From the NCBI GenBank assembly GCA_002347475.1, contig DDXI01000121.1:1-23513 (forward strand): a stretch of 23,513 nucleotides of DNA. The letters run 5' to 3'. A model generated the notes under the pieces. The model was not told the DNA's origin. It saw only the letters and a program-made list of their open reading frames with translations, and made no database searches. Positions 16,158 to 23,513 of the stretch are shown here, in pieces. Source of the DNA: Peptococcaceae bacterium UBA2264 (GTDB lineage: Bacteria; Bacillota; Desulfitobacteriia; Desulfitobacteriales; Desulfitobacteriaceae). Position numbers and translations under genes: made by a program. Positions within the stretch are counted from its first letter, which is position 1. Each line of letters opens with the position of its first letter.

Positions 16158-17033
16158 TTAGATCTTACGTTCCCTTTTTGCTCCGATAATTCCCTCAGGT
16201 CTGAAAAGGAGTACTAAAATCAGGATAATTATAGAGATAGCATCTTTTAAACTGGAAGAAATCAGTCCTGAGCTAAAAGCTTCCAAAATACCAAGAAAGA
16301 GTCCTCCGATAACAGCCCCGCTGACATTGCTTAAACCGCCAATCGCGGCTGCCACAAAACCCTTGACACCCAGCATAAATCCCATATCATAAGTAACCAT
16401 AGTGATTGGACCGATACTTACTCCGGCTGCTGCCCCCAGACCTCCAGCCGTTACAAAGGCTAACAAGGAAATGGTATGAGGGTTAATACCCTGGAGTCTG
16501 GCTCCGGTTCGGTTATTAACCGAAGCTTTTACTGCTTTACCCCAATAAGTATGCTCAAAAAACAGATACATACCGGCAAAGTTCACAACTGCCAAAGCAA
16601 AAATCCAGATACTCTGAGGATTTAAGGCAGCCCCCCCCAGAAAAAGGGGACCGCCTTTAGTAAATGCCGGTAACGAGTAAGTATCTGTACCCCAGATGAG
16701 AAGAGCCAATCCTCGCAAAGAAATAGAAATTCCTATTGTGATAATTAACATATTTAGGTTGCTGGCCCCACGAGCTCTGTTGATTGTCAACCGTTCTATT
16801 AATCCTCCCAGTAAAGCAGCCAGTAATATGGAAACGGGAAAGACCACAATCATCGGCATCCCGATTGAACATAAACTGACAGCTATCAGAGCACCGATTA
16901 CGACAAACTCACCCTGTGCCAGGTTAAGAATACCGGTAATGTTAAAAAGTGAAACAATGCTCAAGCCCATTAAAGAATAGATGCTGCCTACTGTGAGTCC
17001 GCTGAACAAAAGCTGTAGTAGTTGTTCTCCCAT
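16158..17033 (-). CDS. livH: branched-chain amino acid ABC transporter permease LivH
   Basis: 291 residues, about eight membrane segments. Family hallmarks are GSIYSLMGLSIVSLFNITGI near the N-terminus (residues 16-35), LNLAQGEFVVIGA, AVKASVNNRTGARLQGIN (coupling helix) and GGLSNVSGAVIGG. ATG 17033 is preceded by GAGG at about ten bases. It is separated from livK by 16 bp and is part of the same operon. Confidence 0.94.
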   Translation of the reverse strand: MGEQLLQLLFSGLTVGSIYSLMGLSIVSLFNITGILNLAQGEFVVIGALIAVSLCSIGMPMIVVFPVSILLAALLGGLIERLTINRARGASNLNMLIITIGISISLRGLALLIWGTDTYSLPAFTKGGPLFLGGAALNPQSIWIFALAVVNFAGMYLFFEHTYWGKAVKASVNNRTGARLQGINPHTISLLAFVTAGGLGAAAGVSIGPITMVTYDMGFMLGVKGFVAAAIGGLSNVSGAVIGGLFLGILEAFSSGLISSSLKDAISIIILILVLLFRPEGIIGAKRERKI

Positions 17034-17049
17034 GTAGAAAATACCTCTT

Positions 17050-18234
17050 TTATTTAATTAATTTCCATTTACCGTTTTCAATTCTGACCATAACTGCAGA
17101 ATCCGGCTTCAGGCCGTTATGATCCTGGGCTGACATATTGAAAATACCTGAAATACCAGTATAGCCCTGCGTCTTTTCTAACTGGTCACGGATAGCTGTT
17201 CTGTCCGCACCGGCCTTCTCGATGGCATTAACCAATAGATTGAAGGCATCCACAGCATAGCCGCCAAAGGAATTAGGAGCAGAATTATATTTCTTGGTAT
17301 AATCAGTGATGTAATTATCCAGTACTTTTTTCTGGGGATCATCAGCCGATATTTGATCAGCAACAGCGAGTTTACCTATAGGCAGGATAACGCCATCGGC
17401 TGCTCCCTGGGCTAAATCAATAAAGTTCTGATTTCCCACGCCATGACTGTGGATAAGCGGAATTGTTAGTCCCATATCTTTGAAATTCTTGGTTAATATA
17501 GAAGCAGACGGTGGGATTGCCCATACGATAACTGCCTGAGACCCACTGGCTTTAACCCTGGTCAGTTGTGGGGTCATGTCCTTGTCATCGGCAGCAAATT
17601 TTTCTTCGGCAACTATAGTGATATTGCTTTCTTTGGCGGCAACGGCAAATGTTTTCTTCCCGCCGTCACCATAGCTGTTGTTCATACTCATGAAAGCTAC
17701 CTTTTGCAGATTGTTGCTCTGCAGATAACCAATAATTTTATTTACCATAACAATATCGCTTTGGGGAGTTTTAAATACCCATTGCCGTTCACTTACCGGT
17801 TCAACAATTGAGCTCGCAGCTGCCAGAGAAATCATGGGGATTTTGGCGTTTTGAACTGTAGGTATCATAGCCATAGACGGTCCGCTTGAACTGCACCCAA
17901 TTACAGCCAATACACCCTTATCGATGAGACCTTTTACTGCCGTGACTGCTTCTTGTTCAGTACTTTTGTTATCCAGGATTTCCAACTCTACAGGATGTCC
18001 ATTAATCCCGCCTTTGGCGTTGAGCTGTTCTTCCATCATTTTTAAAGTATCACGTTCTGGTACTCCCAAAGAAGAGGAATTGCCGCTGATATCAATAACT
18101 GCCCCAATTTTGTAGGCTTCTTTACCGGCTGCATCCGTCTGTGAATTAGTACCGCAGCCGCCAACAATCAAGCTTAAAGCTAACAAGAGAACTAAACACG
18201 GTATAAATTTCCAGGACTTTATACTTTTTTTCAT
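17050..18234 (-). CDS. livK: ABC transporter substrate-binding lipoprotein, LivK type
   Basis: 394 residues from ATG 18234, with AGGAGG seven bases upstream (a TTG one codon earlier is less likely). A type II signal peptide ends in LIVGGCG, so the cysteine at about residue 27 would be lipid-modified and the protein tethered outside the membrane. The mature part is a periplasmic-binding-protein type I fold of the Leu/Ile/Val group: YKIGAVIDISGNSSSLG, INGHPVELEILDNKS, and VLAVIGCSSSGPSMAMIP at the ligand-binding hinge. First gene of the importer operon and directly behind a T-box leader. Ligand could be branched-chain, aromatic or another carboxylate; the T-box and the divergent iorAB-paaK genes favour aromatic amino acids. 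Confidence 0.92.
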   Translation of the reverse strand: MKKSIKSWKFIPCLVLLLALSLIVGGCGTNSQTDAAGKEAYKIGAVIDISGNSSSLGVPERDTLKMMEEQLNAKGGINGHPVELEILDNKSTEQEAVTAVKGLIDKGVLAVIGCSSSGPSMAMIPTVQNAKIPMISLAAASSIVEPVSERQWVFKTPQSDIVMVNKIIGYLQSNNLQKVAFMSMNNSYGDGGKKTFAVAAKESNITIVAEEKFAADDKDMTPQLTRVKASGSQAVIVWAIPPSASILTKNFKDMGLTIPLIHSHGVGNQNFIDLAQGAADGVILPIGKLAVADQISADDPQKKVLDNYITDYTKKYNSAPNSFGGYAVDAFNLLVNAIEKAGADRTAIRDQLEKTQGYTGISGIFNMSAQDHNGLKPDSAVMVRIENGKWKLIK

Positions 18235-18331
18235 CAAGATACCTCCTTTAAAATTAATAAATTTGAAGTTATAATATCTTATGTAAATCAGATATCAGTC
18301 TCTGTCGATACAATCACCTCCAGGCACTAAT

Positions 18332-18374
18332 AAAAAAAACACCTTTCTCCCTATAAGGGACGAAAAGTGTTTTT
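18332..18374 (-). terminator. intrinsic terminator inside the T-box leader
   Basis: On the minus strand the stem AACACTTTTCGTCCC / GGGAGAAAGGTGTT (with a TTATA loop) is followed by eight T. It is mutually exclusive with the antiterminator that contains the T-box core just upstream. Confidence 0.88.
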
Positions 18375-18633
18375 CGCGGTACCACCCTGATTGAGCCTTT
18401 ACATAGGCTCCGCTTAGCAGGTACGGGAATAAAATTCCTTATACCCCCTTCCTTTTAACGGTGGAAGTTTCCGTCCTGACCTACTTGCCCCAGTGGTTTC
18501 AGTCAGGCAGTTCAAAGGTGAACCTTCAACGTCAATTCTTTGGCAGCGCTTTCAGTCCAAGACGCTTCCTCCCTGAAAAGTCCTAACGTCTACTTTACCC
18601 TATCATCACTTTACATATAAAATAAAAAATATT
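18332..18633 (-). ncRNA. T-box leader of the liv operon, probable Phe specifier
   Basis: The minus strand carries the T-box core AGGGTGGTACCGCG (18388-18375), followed by a terminator (AACACTTTTCGTCCC paired with GGGAGAAAGGTGTT, then T8 at 18339-18332). Upstream are stem I elements: AGTAG, the distal GGGAGG region and GACTGAAAGCGC. The best specifier reading is UUC (18522-18520) in GGTTCACCTTTGAAC, a Phe codon followed by the purine usual at that place. The UGGU bulge requires a discriminator A, as tRNA-Phe has. Uncharged tRNA would stabilise the antiterminator and switch on the importer. Confidence 0.9.
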
Positions 18634-18639
18634 GTACAC

Positions 18640-18668
18640 ATTATACCAGTTTTTTCTTCTTCGGTCAA
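18640..18668 (-). promoter_or_regulatory. sigma-A promoter of the T-box/liv operon
   Basis: On the minus strand TTGACC (18668-18663) and TATAAT (18645-18640) are separated by exactly 17 bp. Transcription would start near 18633, giving a leader of about 300 bases to the T-box terminator. Confidence 0.88.
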
Positions 18669-18712
18669 TAAAATAAAAGCAACTGAAAAGCAACTTTATG
18701 ACATAACATAAA

Positions 18713-18742
18713 TTAACATAACACAAATTTATAGTCTATAAT
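18713..18742 (+). promoter_or_regulatory. promoter of the iorAB-paaK operon
   Basis: TTAACA (18713-18718) and TATAAT (18737-18742) are 18 bp apart, giving a leader of about 100 bases before iorA. A second TATAAT lies at 18755-18760 without a good -35. The AT-rich words ATAACATAA and ATTAACATAAC just upstream are repeated and could be an operator shared with the divergent liv promoter. Confidence 0.6.
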
Positions 18743-18846
18743 CATAAATGAGGTTATAATATCTAACGGAGATAAAAATTTAGATTTTATATCTGGATTA
18801 ATCCTCGTATAGTAATTTTACCTGGAAATTGAATGGGGGATATTTT

Positions 18847-20604
18847 ATGAAAAGGTTGATGCTTGGTAATGAAGCTGCCGCAAGAGGAGCTTATGAGGCG
18901 GGAGCTACAGTTGCTGCGGCATATCCCGGGACGCCAAGTACGGAGATAACTGAATATATGGCAAAATATGATGAGGTTTATGCGGAATGGTCACCTAATG
19001 AAAAAGTTGCCCTGGAAGTTGCCATAGGAGGTTCTCTGGGAGGAGCCCGCTCGATCTGTTCAATGAAGCATGTTGGCCTGAATGTGGCGGCAGATCCTTT
19101 GTTTACAGTATCCTATACCGGTGTAAACGGTGGCTTAGTACTAATAGTAGCTGATGACCCGGGAATGCATAGCTCACAAAATGAGCAGGACAGCAGGCAC
19201 TATGCCCGGGCTGCAAAAGTTCCGATGCTTGAACCTTCCGACAGTCAGGAATGTCTGGATTACGTAAAACAAGCTTTTGAGATAAGTGAAAGCTTTGATT
19301 GCCCTGTTATAGTCAGATTATCAACACGGATAGCCCACTCTCAGAGTGCGGTTGAAACAGGGGAAAGAGCAGACTATAAGATAAAGGATTATAACAAAGA
19401 CTTTACAAAATATGTAATGATGCCCGCAATGGCCAGAAGAAGACATATCGAAGTTGAAAAAAGAATGCTTGCCTTACAGGATTATTCAGAGAAGTCTAAT
19501 CTCAATTCCATAGAATGGGGAAATAAAAAAATCGGTGTAATCACAAGCGGGATAGCTTATCAATACGCTAAAGATGCTTTTGGAGATGTTTCTTATCTGA
19601 AGATCGGGATGGTATACCCCATACCTGAAAAACTAATTGCCGAGTTTACATCCGAAGTCGAAACACTTTATGTTGTTGAAGAATTGGAACCGTTTTTTGA
19701 GGACTATATTAAGAAAATAGGTATTAAGGTTATCGGGAAAGAAGTACTCCCTTTGACAGGTGAACTAAGTGCCCAATTAATTAAAGAGAAAATACTCGGA
19801 GTTAAACAGGAAGTTAATGAACAACTCGTGGAAAATATACCGGTAAGACCACCTGTCATGTGTCCGGGATGCCCGCACAGAGGAATGCATTATGTTCTCA
19901 ATAAACTTAAACTTAATGTTACCGGTGATATTGGCTGTTATACCTTGGGCGCACTTCCCCCGACTGAATCTATGGATACCTGTATATGTATGGGTGCAAG
20001 TATTGGAACTGCCCACGGTATGGAAAAAGCCAGAGGCTCAGAGTTCGCTCAGAAAACTGTAGCCGTGATAGGAGACTCTACATTCATCCACTCGGGAATA
20101 ACCGGGTTGATAGATGTAGTTTATAATAAGGGTAACTCAACAGTGCTGATTCTTGACAATTCCATAACTGCTATGACAGGCCATCAACCCAATCCAACAA
20201 CCGGATATACAATAAAAGGTGAGGTTACCAAACAGATTGATTTAGTAAAACTTGCCAATGCAACAGGAGTTGAAAGAGTAAGAGTCGCTGATCCTTTCGA
20301 CATCAAGGAATTTGAACGAATTGTCAAAGAAGAGATCGCTGCAGCCGAACCTTCTGTTATTATTTCAAAAAGCCCCTGTGCTTTATCAAAGGACGTTAAA
20401 TTTGAGGGAGCCCTAAAGATAAATCAGGAAAAATGCAAGAGATGCAAGAGATGTTTGGCACTGGGCTGTCCAGCTATTGTCAACAAGGGAGATTTCGTTG
20501 AGATTGATGAAGCATTATGTGTAGGTTGCATGTTATGTACCCAAGTTTGCAGTTTCCAGGCATTTGAGGATATAGCAGAAAAGGCTGGTGCGAAAAATGG
20601 ATAA
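18847..20604 (+). CDS. iorA: indolepyruvate ferredoxin oxidoreductase, alpha subunit
   Basis: 585 residues from ATG 18847 (GGGGGA upstream), beginning MKRLMLGNEAAARGAYEAG as in other IorA proteins. The N-terminal pyrimidine-binding domain has YPGTPSTEI. The thiamine-diphosphate domain is seen in MCPGCPHRGMHY, GDIGCYTLG and VIGDSTFIHSGITG...LDNSITAMTGHQ. The C-terminus has a two-[4Fe-4S] ferredoxin domain: C530, C533, C536, C541-P and C558, C561, C564, C568. IorAB converts arylpyruvates (indole-, phenyl- and hydroxyphenylpyruvate) plus CoA and oxidised ferredoxin to aryl-acetyl-CoA, CO2 and reduced ferredoxin. iorB overlaps its stop codon. Divergent from the liv importer. Confidence 0.95.
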   Translation: MKRLMLGNEAAARGAYEAGATVAAAYPGTPSTEITEYMAKYDEVYAEWSPNEKVALEVAIGGSLGGARSICSMKHVGLNVAADPLFTVSYTGVNGGLVLIVADDPGMHSSQNEQDSRHYARAAKVPMLEPSDSQECLDYVKQAFEISESFDCPVIVRLSTRIAHSQSAVETGERADYKIKDYNKDFTKYVMMPAMARRRHIEVEKRMLALQDYSEKSNLNSIEWGNKKIGVITSGIAYQYAKDAFGDVSYLKIGMVYPIPEKLIAEFTSEVETLYVVEELEPFFEDYIKKIGIKVIGKEVLPLTGELSAQLIKEKILGVKQEVNEQLVENIPVRPPVMCPGCPHRGMHYVLNKLKLNVTGDIGCYTLGALPPTESMDTCICMGASIGTAHGMEKARGSEFAQKTVAVIGDSTFIHSGITGLIDVVYNKGNSTVLILDNSITAMTGHQPNPTTGYTIKGEVTKQIDLVKLANATGVERVRVADPFDIKEFERIVKEEIAAAEPSVIISKSPCALSKDVKFEGALKINQEKCKRCKRCLALGCPAIVNKGDFVEIDEALCVGCMLCTQVCSFQAFEDIAEKAGAKNG

Positions 20605-21172
20605 GTTAAATATAATGATCGTAGGGGTTGGAGGACAGGGAACACTTTTAGCCAGCAGGATTCTGGGAACTATCGCCTTTAAAATGAATTATGATGTCAA
20701 GGTTTCTGAAGTTCATGGTATGTCGCAAAGAGGCGGAAGTGTTGTAACCTATATAAAATACGGGACGAAAATTTATTCACCATTAATAGAAAAGGGCGAG
20801 GCTGATATCATCCTTGCATTTGAGAAACTTGAAGCATTAAGATGGACTGAGTATTTAAATAATGACGGAATGATGATTATTAATGAGCAGGAAATAGCTC
20901 CTATGCCGATAATAACAGGTACAGCCAAATATCCCTCTGACATAATTAATATTATTAAGCAAAAATATAAGAATATTTTCACATTAGATGCCTTGAAGAT
21001 CGCCAAACAGTGCGGTAATCTTAAAGCAGTAAATATCGTTTTATTGGGTGTGATGGCTGCTAAAACAGCTATCGCCAAGCAAATTTGGGATGAGGCTATC
21101 AGGGAAACCGTTCCCGCTAAGGTGCTTAATGTAAATATTGAAGCATTTAATGCAGGATATCAAGCAATATAA
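20597..21172 (+). CDS. iorB: indolepyruvate ferredoxin oxidoreductase, beta subunit
   Basis: 191 residues from ATG 20597, overlapping the iorA stop by eight bases, so translation is coupled; a GTG nine bases earlier in frame is less likely. The sequence has NIMIVGVGGQGTLLASRIL and SEVHGMSQRGGSVVTYIKYG, the glycine-rich and SQRGG motifs of the gamma-type subunit of 2-oxoacid:ferredoxin oxidoreductases. Length is normal for IorB. It forms the catalytic complex with IorA in the cytoplasm. Confidence 0.95.
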   Translation: MDKLNIMIVGVGGQGTLLASRILGTIAFKMNYDVKVSEVHGMSQRGGSVVTYIKYGTKIYSPLIEKGEADIILAFEKLEALRWTEYLNNDGMMIINEQEIAPMPIITGTAKYPSDIINIIKQKYKNIFTLDALKIAKQCGNLKAVNIVLLGVMAAKTAIAKQIWDEAIRETVPAKVLNVNIEAFNAGYQAI

Positions 21173-21192
21173 GATTGGAGTGTACTGTAAAA

Positions 21193-22494
21193 ATGAAGTA
21201 TTGGAATGAAAAATATGAATGTATGTCAAGGGATGAAATGTCAGCTGTTCAATCAGAAAGACTTGTTACGACTGTTAATAGAATATACAATAATGTTCCG
21301 AATTACCGGGAAAAAATGCAGAAGATAGGTTTGGAACCGGGTGATATTAAATCAATTGAAGATTTACCCAAGCTGCCGTTCACTACCAAACAGGATTTAA
21401 GAGATACTTATCCATATGGCATGTTTACTGAGCCTTTAAGAAATGTTGTACGACTGCATGCCTCTTCAGGAACCACCGGTAAACAGATAGTCGTAGGTTA
21501 TACCCGCAATGATCTGGACTCCTGGGCAGATGTAATGGCCAGAACATTAGTATGTGCCGGAACAAACCAAGATTCTTTTGTTCATAATGCCTATGGCTAT
21601 GGACTTTTTACAGGGGCCTTGGGTGTGCACTATGGAGCAGAAAAAATCGGGGCAACGGTTATCCCAATTTCAGGCGGTAATACCAAAAGACAAATCCAGA
21701 CTATGAAGGATTTTGGAAGTACTATTTTGGCTTGTACACCCTCTTATGCTTTATTCCTAATAGAAGTAATGGAGGAAATGGGCATTAAAAAAGAGGAACT
21801 GCAGTTAAAAGCCGGGGTTTTTGGAGCAGAACCCTGGTCACTCAATATGCGCAGCGAAATAGAAGAACGGCTTGGCATCCTGGCAATTGATATCTATGGA
21901 CTAAGTGAAATTATTGGGCCTGGGGTATCAAGTGAATGTTCCTGCAAATCCGGGCTTCACGTCTTTGAGGATCATTTTGTGCCTGAAATAATCAATCCAG
22001 AAACACTGGAAGTTTTGCCGCCGGGAGAAAAAGGTGAGATTGTCTTTTCGACAATTACCAAGGAAGCATTTCCTGTATTAAGATATCGAACAAGAGATAT
22101 CTCTTCACTTAATTATGAAACATGTACCTGCGGCAGAACCCATGTCAGGATGAACCGGGTAACCGGAAGATCCGACGATATGCTGATTATCAGAGGGGTA
22201 AATGTCTTCCCGTCCCAAATTGAGAGTGTCCTGCTGAATTTTGGTGAGGTAGCCCCTCATTATCAACTGATAGTTGACAGGGTAGGCAATCTTGATTCCA
22301 TGGAAGTGTGGGTTGAAATGACTCCGGCGTTGTTCTCTGATGAAGTAAAGAAGCTGGAAGATATTGAAAGAAGAATCAGTGCAGAAATCGATTTCATCCT
22401 GGGTATAAGTGCTAAAATCAAACTGGTTGAACCAAAAACTATCGAACGTAGTGAAGGAAAAGCTAAAAGAGTTATTGATAAAAGAAATCTGTAA
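21193..22494 (+). CDS. paaK: phenylacetate-CoA ligase (AMP-forming)
   Basis: 433 residues from ATG 21193; TTG 21175 in frame is possible but overlaps the weak GGAG. Adenylate-forming family motifs in order: SSGTTGK (91-97, phosphate-binding), IYGLSEIIGPG (about 235-245), YRTRDI, TGRSDDMLIIRGVNVFPSQIE (hinge and C-domain) and EGKAKRV near the end, where the catalytic lysine lies. Length and the CSCKSGLHVFEDHF pattern fit PaaK. It converts phenylacetate (or another aryl-acetate) with ATP and CoA to the CoA ester, AMP and pyrophosphate. Next to iorAB it would handle the aryl-acetyl-CoA/aryl-acetate pool. It lies 20 bp after iorB in the same operon. Confidence 0.93.
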   Translation: MKYWNEKYECMSRDEMSAVQSERLVTTVNRIYNNVPNYREKMQKIGLEPGDIKSIEDLPKLPFTTKQDLRDTYPYGMFTEPLRNVVRLHASSGTTGKQIVVGYTRNDLDSWADVMARTLVCAGTNQDSFVHNAYGYGLFTGALGVHYGAEKIGATVIPISGGNTKRQIQTMKDFGSTILACTPSYALFLIEVMEEMGIKKEELQLKAGVFGAEPWSLNMRSEIEERLGILAIDIYGLSEIIGPGVSSECSCKSGLHVFEDHFVPEIINPETLEVLPPGEKGEIVFSTITKEAFPVLRYRTRDISSLNYETCTCGRTHVRMNRVTGRSDDMLIIRGVNVFPSQIESVLLNFGEVAPHYQLIVDRVGNLDSMEVWVEMTPALFSDEVKKLEDIERRISAEIDFILGISAKIKLVEPKTIERSEGKAKRVIDKRNL

Positions 22495-22508
22495 AAGGAG
22501 GAAATAAT

Positions 22509-22940
22509 ATGTTAGTAAAACAACTTTCTGTTTTCCTTGAAAATAAATTGGGCAGACTCGCAGAAGTAACCAAGATTTTGGGAGATAAAGATATTGATAT
22601 CAGTGCTCTATCTGTCGCAGATACAACCGACTTTGGTATTCTACGCTTAATTGTTAATAAACCGGAAGAAGCAGAACTGATACTCAGAGAAAACGGCTTT
22701 GCTGTAAGTTGTACAAATGTTATTGCCATAGCGGTTATTGATAAGCCTGGAGGTCTATCCACTGTGTTGGATATTTTAGATAAAGTTTCAATCAGTATTG
22801 AATACATGTATGCTTTTGTAGGGAAAGCAAATGATCAGGCGCTTGTAATTTTAAGAGTAGAATCTCCTGACAAGGCAGTGGAGATCTTGAAGAAAAACGG
22901 TATTAGAGTACTTTCTTCAAATGAAGTATACAAATTGTAA
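22509..22940 (+). CDS. tandem ACT-domain protein, probable amino acid sensor
   Basis: 143 residues: two ACT domains, about 4-68 (KQLSVFLENKLGRLAEVTKIL) and 70-140 (NVIAIAVIDKPGGLSTVLDIL). Each has the glycine-rich turn (NKLGRL, DKPGGL) that binds amino acids in ACT dimers. ATG 22509 has AAGGAGG upstream and lies 14 bp after paaK. Stand-alone double-ACT proteins are commonly found beside iorAB and paaK; they may sense an aromatic or branched-chain amino acid and adjust the neighbours. The ligand cannot be read from sequence. Confidence 0.9.
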   Translation: MLVKQLSVFLENKLGRLAEVTKILGDKDIDISALSVADTTDFGILRLIVNKPEEAELILRENGFAVSCTNVIAIAVIDKPGGLSTVLDILDKVSISIEYMYAFVGKANDQALVILRVESPDKAVEILKKNGIRVLSSNEVYKL

Positions 22941-23295
22941 CATCTGGAAATGAGAAAAGGACCAAATTATGTAAGCGGCGGAACAAATAGCGTTGCCTAA
23001 AAATAAGCCTAGATTTTCAGCGATTGAAAATCTAGGCATTTCACGTTCTTTAAAAAATCCTTCACTTACTACATCTTTGATGTAGTTATGTAGTTATATT
23101 GTTTTTGGATCAGTCTTTCTCATAAGGGAAATCCAGAAAATAACTCATACTGTTAATTTCTCCGTCTAGGTAAGCGTTTCAAAACCACCATTTTTAACGC
23201 ATTCACCAATATAATTATGGTTATGAATTTATCTGACTGAAACGGATATTTTAAAATGAACACTTCTTAAAGACACGTAAGCATCTTTGTTTACC
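22941..23295. other. 355 bp gene-free: operon end and IS flank
   Basis: Contains the operon terminator at 23007-23037 and an 8-bp hairpin (ACTACATC-TTT-GATGTAGT, 23068-23086). The rest, to 23295, is AT-rich and probably holds the 3' non-coding end of the right-hand insertion sequence. I could not identify its terminal repeat. Confidence 0.4.
23007..23040 (+). terminator. Rho-independent terminator of the iorAB-paaK-ACT operon
   Basis: GCCTAGATTTTCA (23007-23019) and TGAAAATCTAGGC (23025-23037) form a perfect 13-bp stem with a five-base loop, followed by a modest T-rich tail. It lies 66 bp after the last gene. Confidence 0.8.
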
Positions 23296-23513
23296 TCAGC
23301 ACCCTTGAAGCACCTCTTGAAGCCTGCAAAAAAGACAGACTTTACCCTTGGCTAACTTAAAGATGCGCTTGATATTTACCGCTGCAGACGTGAAGGCCAG
23401 CTGCAGCAAAGTCTTTGTTCTTCCTATATAACGTGATTTTCTCAAGCCATGCTGCATTAGATGAGCGTTCTTTCTTTCGATTTTAGCCCGTTTCCGATAT
23501 GCCTGATAAAATT
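23296..23513 (-). CDS. IS1182-like DDE transposase, C-terminal fragment (runs off the right edge)
   Basis: The minus strand is open from the right edge to TGA at 23296, giving 71 residues. They include AYRKRAKIERKNAHLMQHGL and, after it, RKSRYIGRTKTLLQLAF and NIKRIFKLAKG. The IERK...HGLRKSRYIGR pattern is the C-terminal DDE (glutamate) region of IS1182-type transposases, with E in KIERK the likely third catalytic residue. It has the same orientation as the fragment at the left edge, but the two fragments do not overlap, so identity of the two elements cannot be judged. Confidence 0.75.
   Translation of the reverse strand, partial: FYQAYRKRAKIERKNAHLMQHGLRKSRYIGRTKTLLQLAFTSAAVNIKRIFKLAKGKVCLFCRLQEVLQGC

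Noticed and set aside
18507..18524. GTTCA-CCTT-TGAAC as an independent hairpin regulator
   Set aside because: It lies in the specifier region of the T-box stem I, where this local pairing is likely incidental.
1..23513. CRISPR arrays, rRNA and tRNA genes
   Set aside because: I looked for regularly spaced repeats, rRNA signatures and tRNA T-loop/anticodon patterns and saw none that could be supported.

Overview
The window looks like part of a chromosome (or one draft contig) of a low-to-medium-GC, IS-rich, anaerobic Firmicute. The pointers are A+T-rich intergenic DNA, strong GGAGG ribosome-binding sites, frequent GTG/TTG starts, a T-box leader, Rho-independent terminators and a ferredoxin-dependent 2-oxoacid oxidoreductase. 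A Peptococcaceae-type clostridium (Desulfitobacterium, Desulfosporosinus or Dehalobacter relatives) would fit; this is inference from style, not from a marker gene. Both window ends lie inside different ends of DDE transposase genes.

Layout. (1) 1-2.9 kb: the 5' end of a transposase on the minus strand, then a two-gene plus-strand unit, an MBOAT O-acyltransferase and an SGNH-type partner, typical of O-acetylation of an extracellular or envelope polymer. (2) 2.9-9.7 kb: a mobile-element zone. It holds an orphan promoter with a TetR-like operator, an IS110-family element with a very long structured non-coding region upstream of its transposase, a GC-rich gene for a secreted two-domain fasciclin protein with a sortase-like tail, an IS630 transposase cut at its 3' end by an IS21-like end, and a decayed IS21 element (istB lacking its ATPase core, istA lacking its N-terminus) fused to a universal-stress-protein gene. 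(3) 9.1-12.7 kb, minus strand: a CydA-like membrane haem protein, a probable flavin split-barrel protein and a universal stress protein in one operon, then an isoprenylcysteine-methyltransferase-like gene. Three of these four genes carry a single frameshift. (4) 13.2-18.7 kb, minus strand: a small unknown gene and a complete branched-chain-type ABC importer, livK-livH-livM-livG-livF, preceded by a strong promoter and a T-box leader whose best specifier reading is UUC (Phe). (5) 18.7-22.9 kb, plus strand, divergent from the importer: iorA, iorB, paaK and a double-ACT-domain gene, closed by a terminator. (6) The last 0.2 kb is the 3' end of an IS1182-like transposase.

How it fits together. Regions 4 and 5 form a divergent locus. 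The importer, controlled by aminoacylation of what is probably tRNA-Phe, would bring in amino acids. After transamination elsewhere, IorAB would oxidatively decarboxylate the arylpyruvates to aryl-acetyl-CoA with reduction of ferredoxin. PaaK interconverts aryl-acetate and its CoA ester, and the ACT protein may sense the amino acid. The most novel-looking items are the nested RNA-like structure upstream of the IS110 transposase (candidate bridge RNA), a second cloverleaf-like inverted-repeat block beside it, and the inferred phenylalanine T-box on a LIV-type importer.
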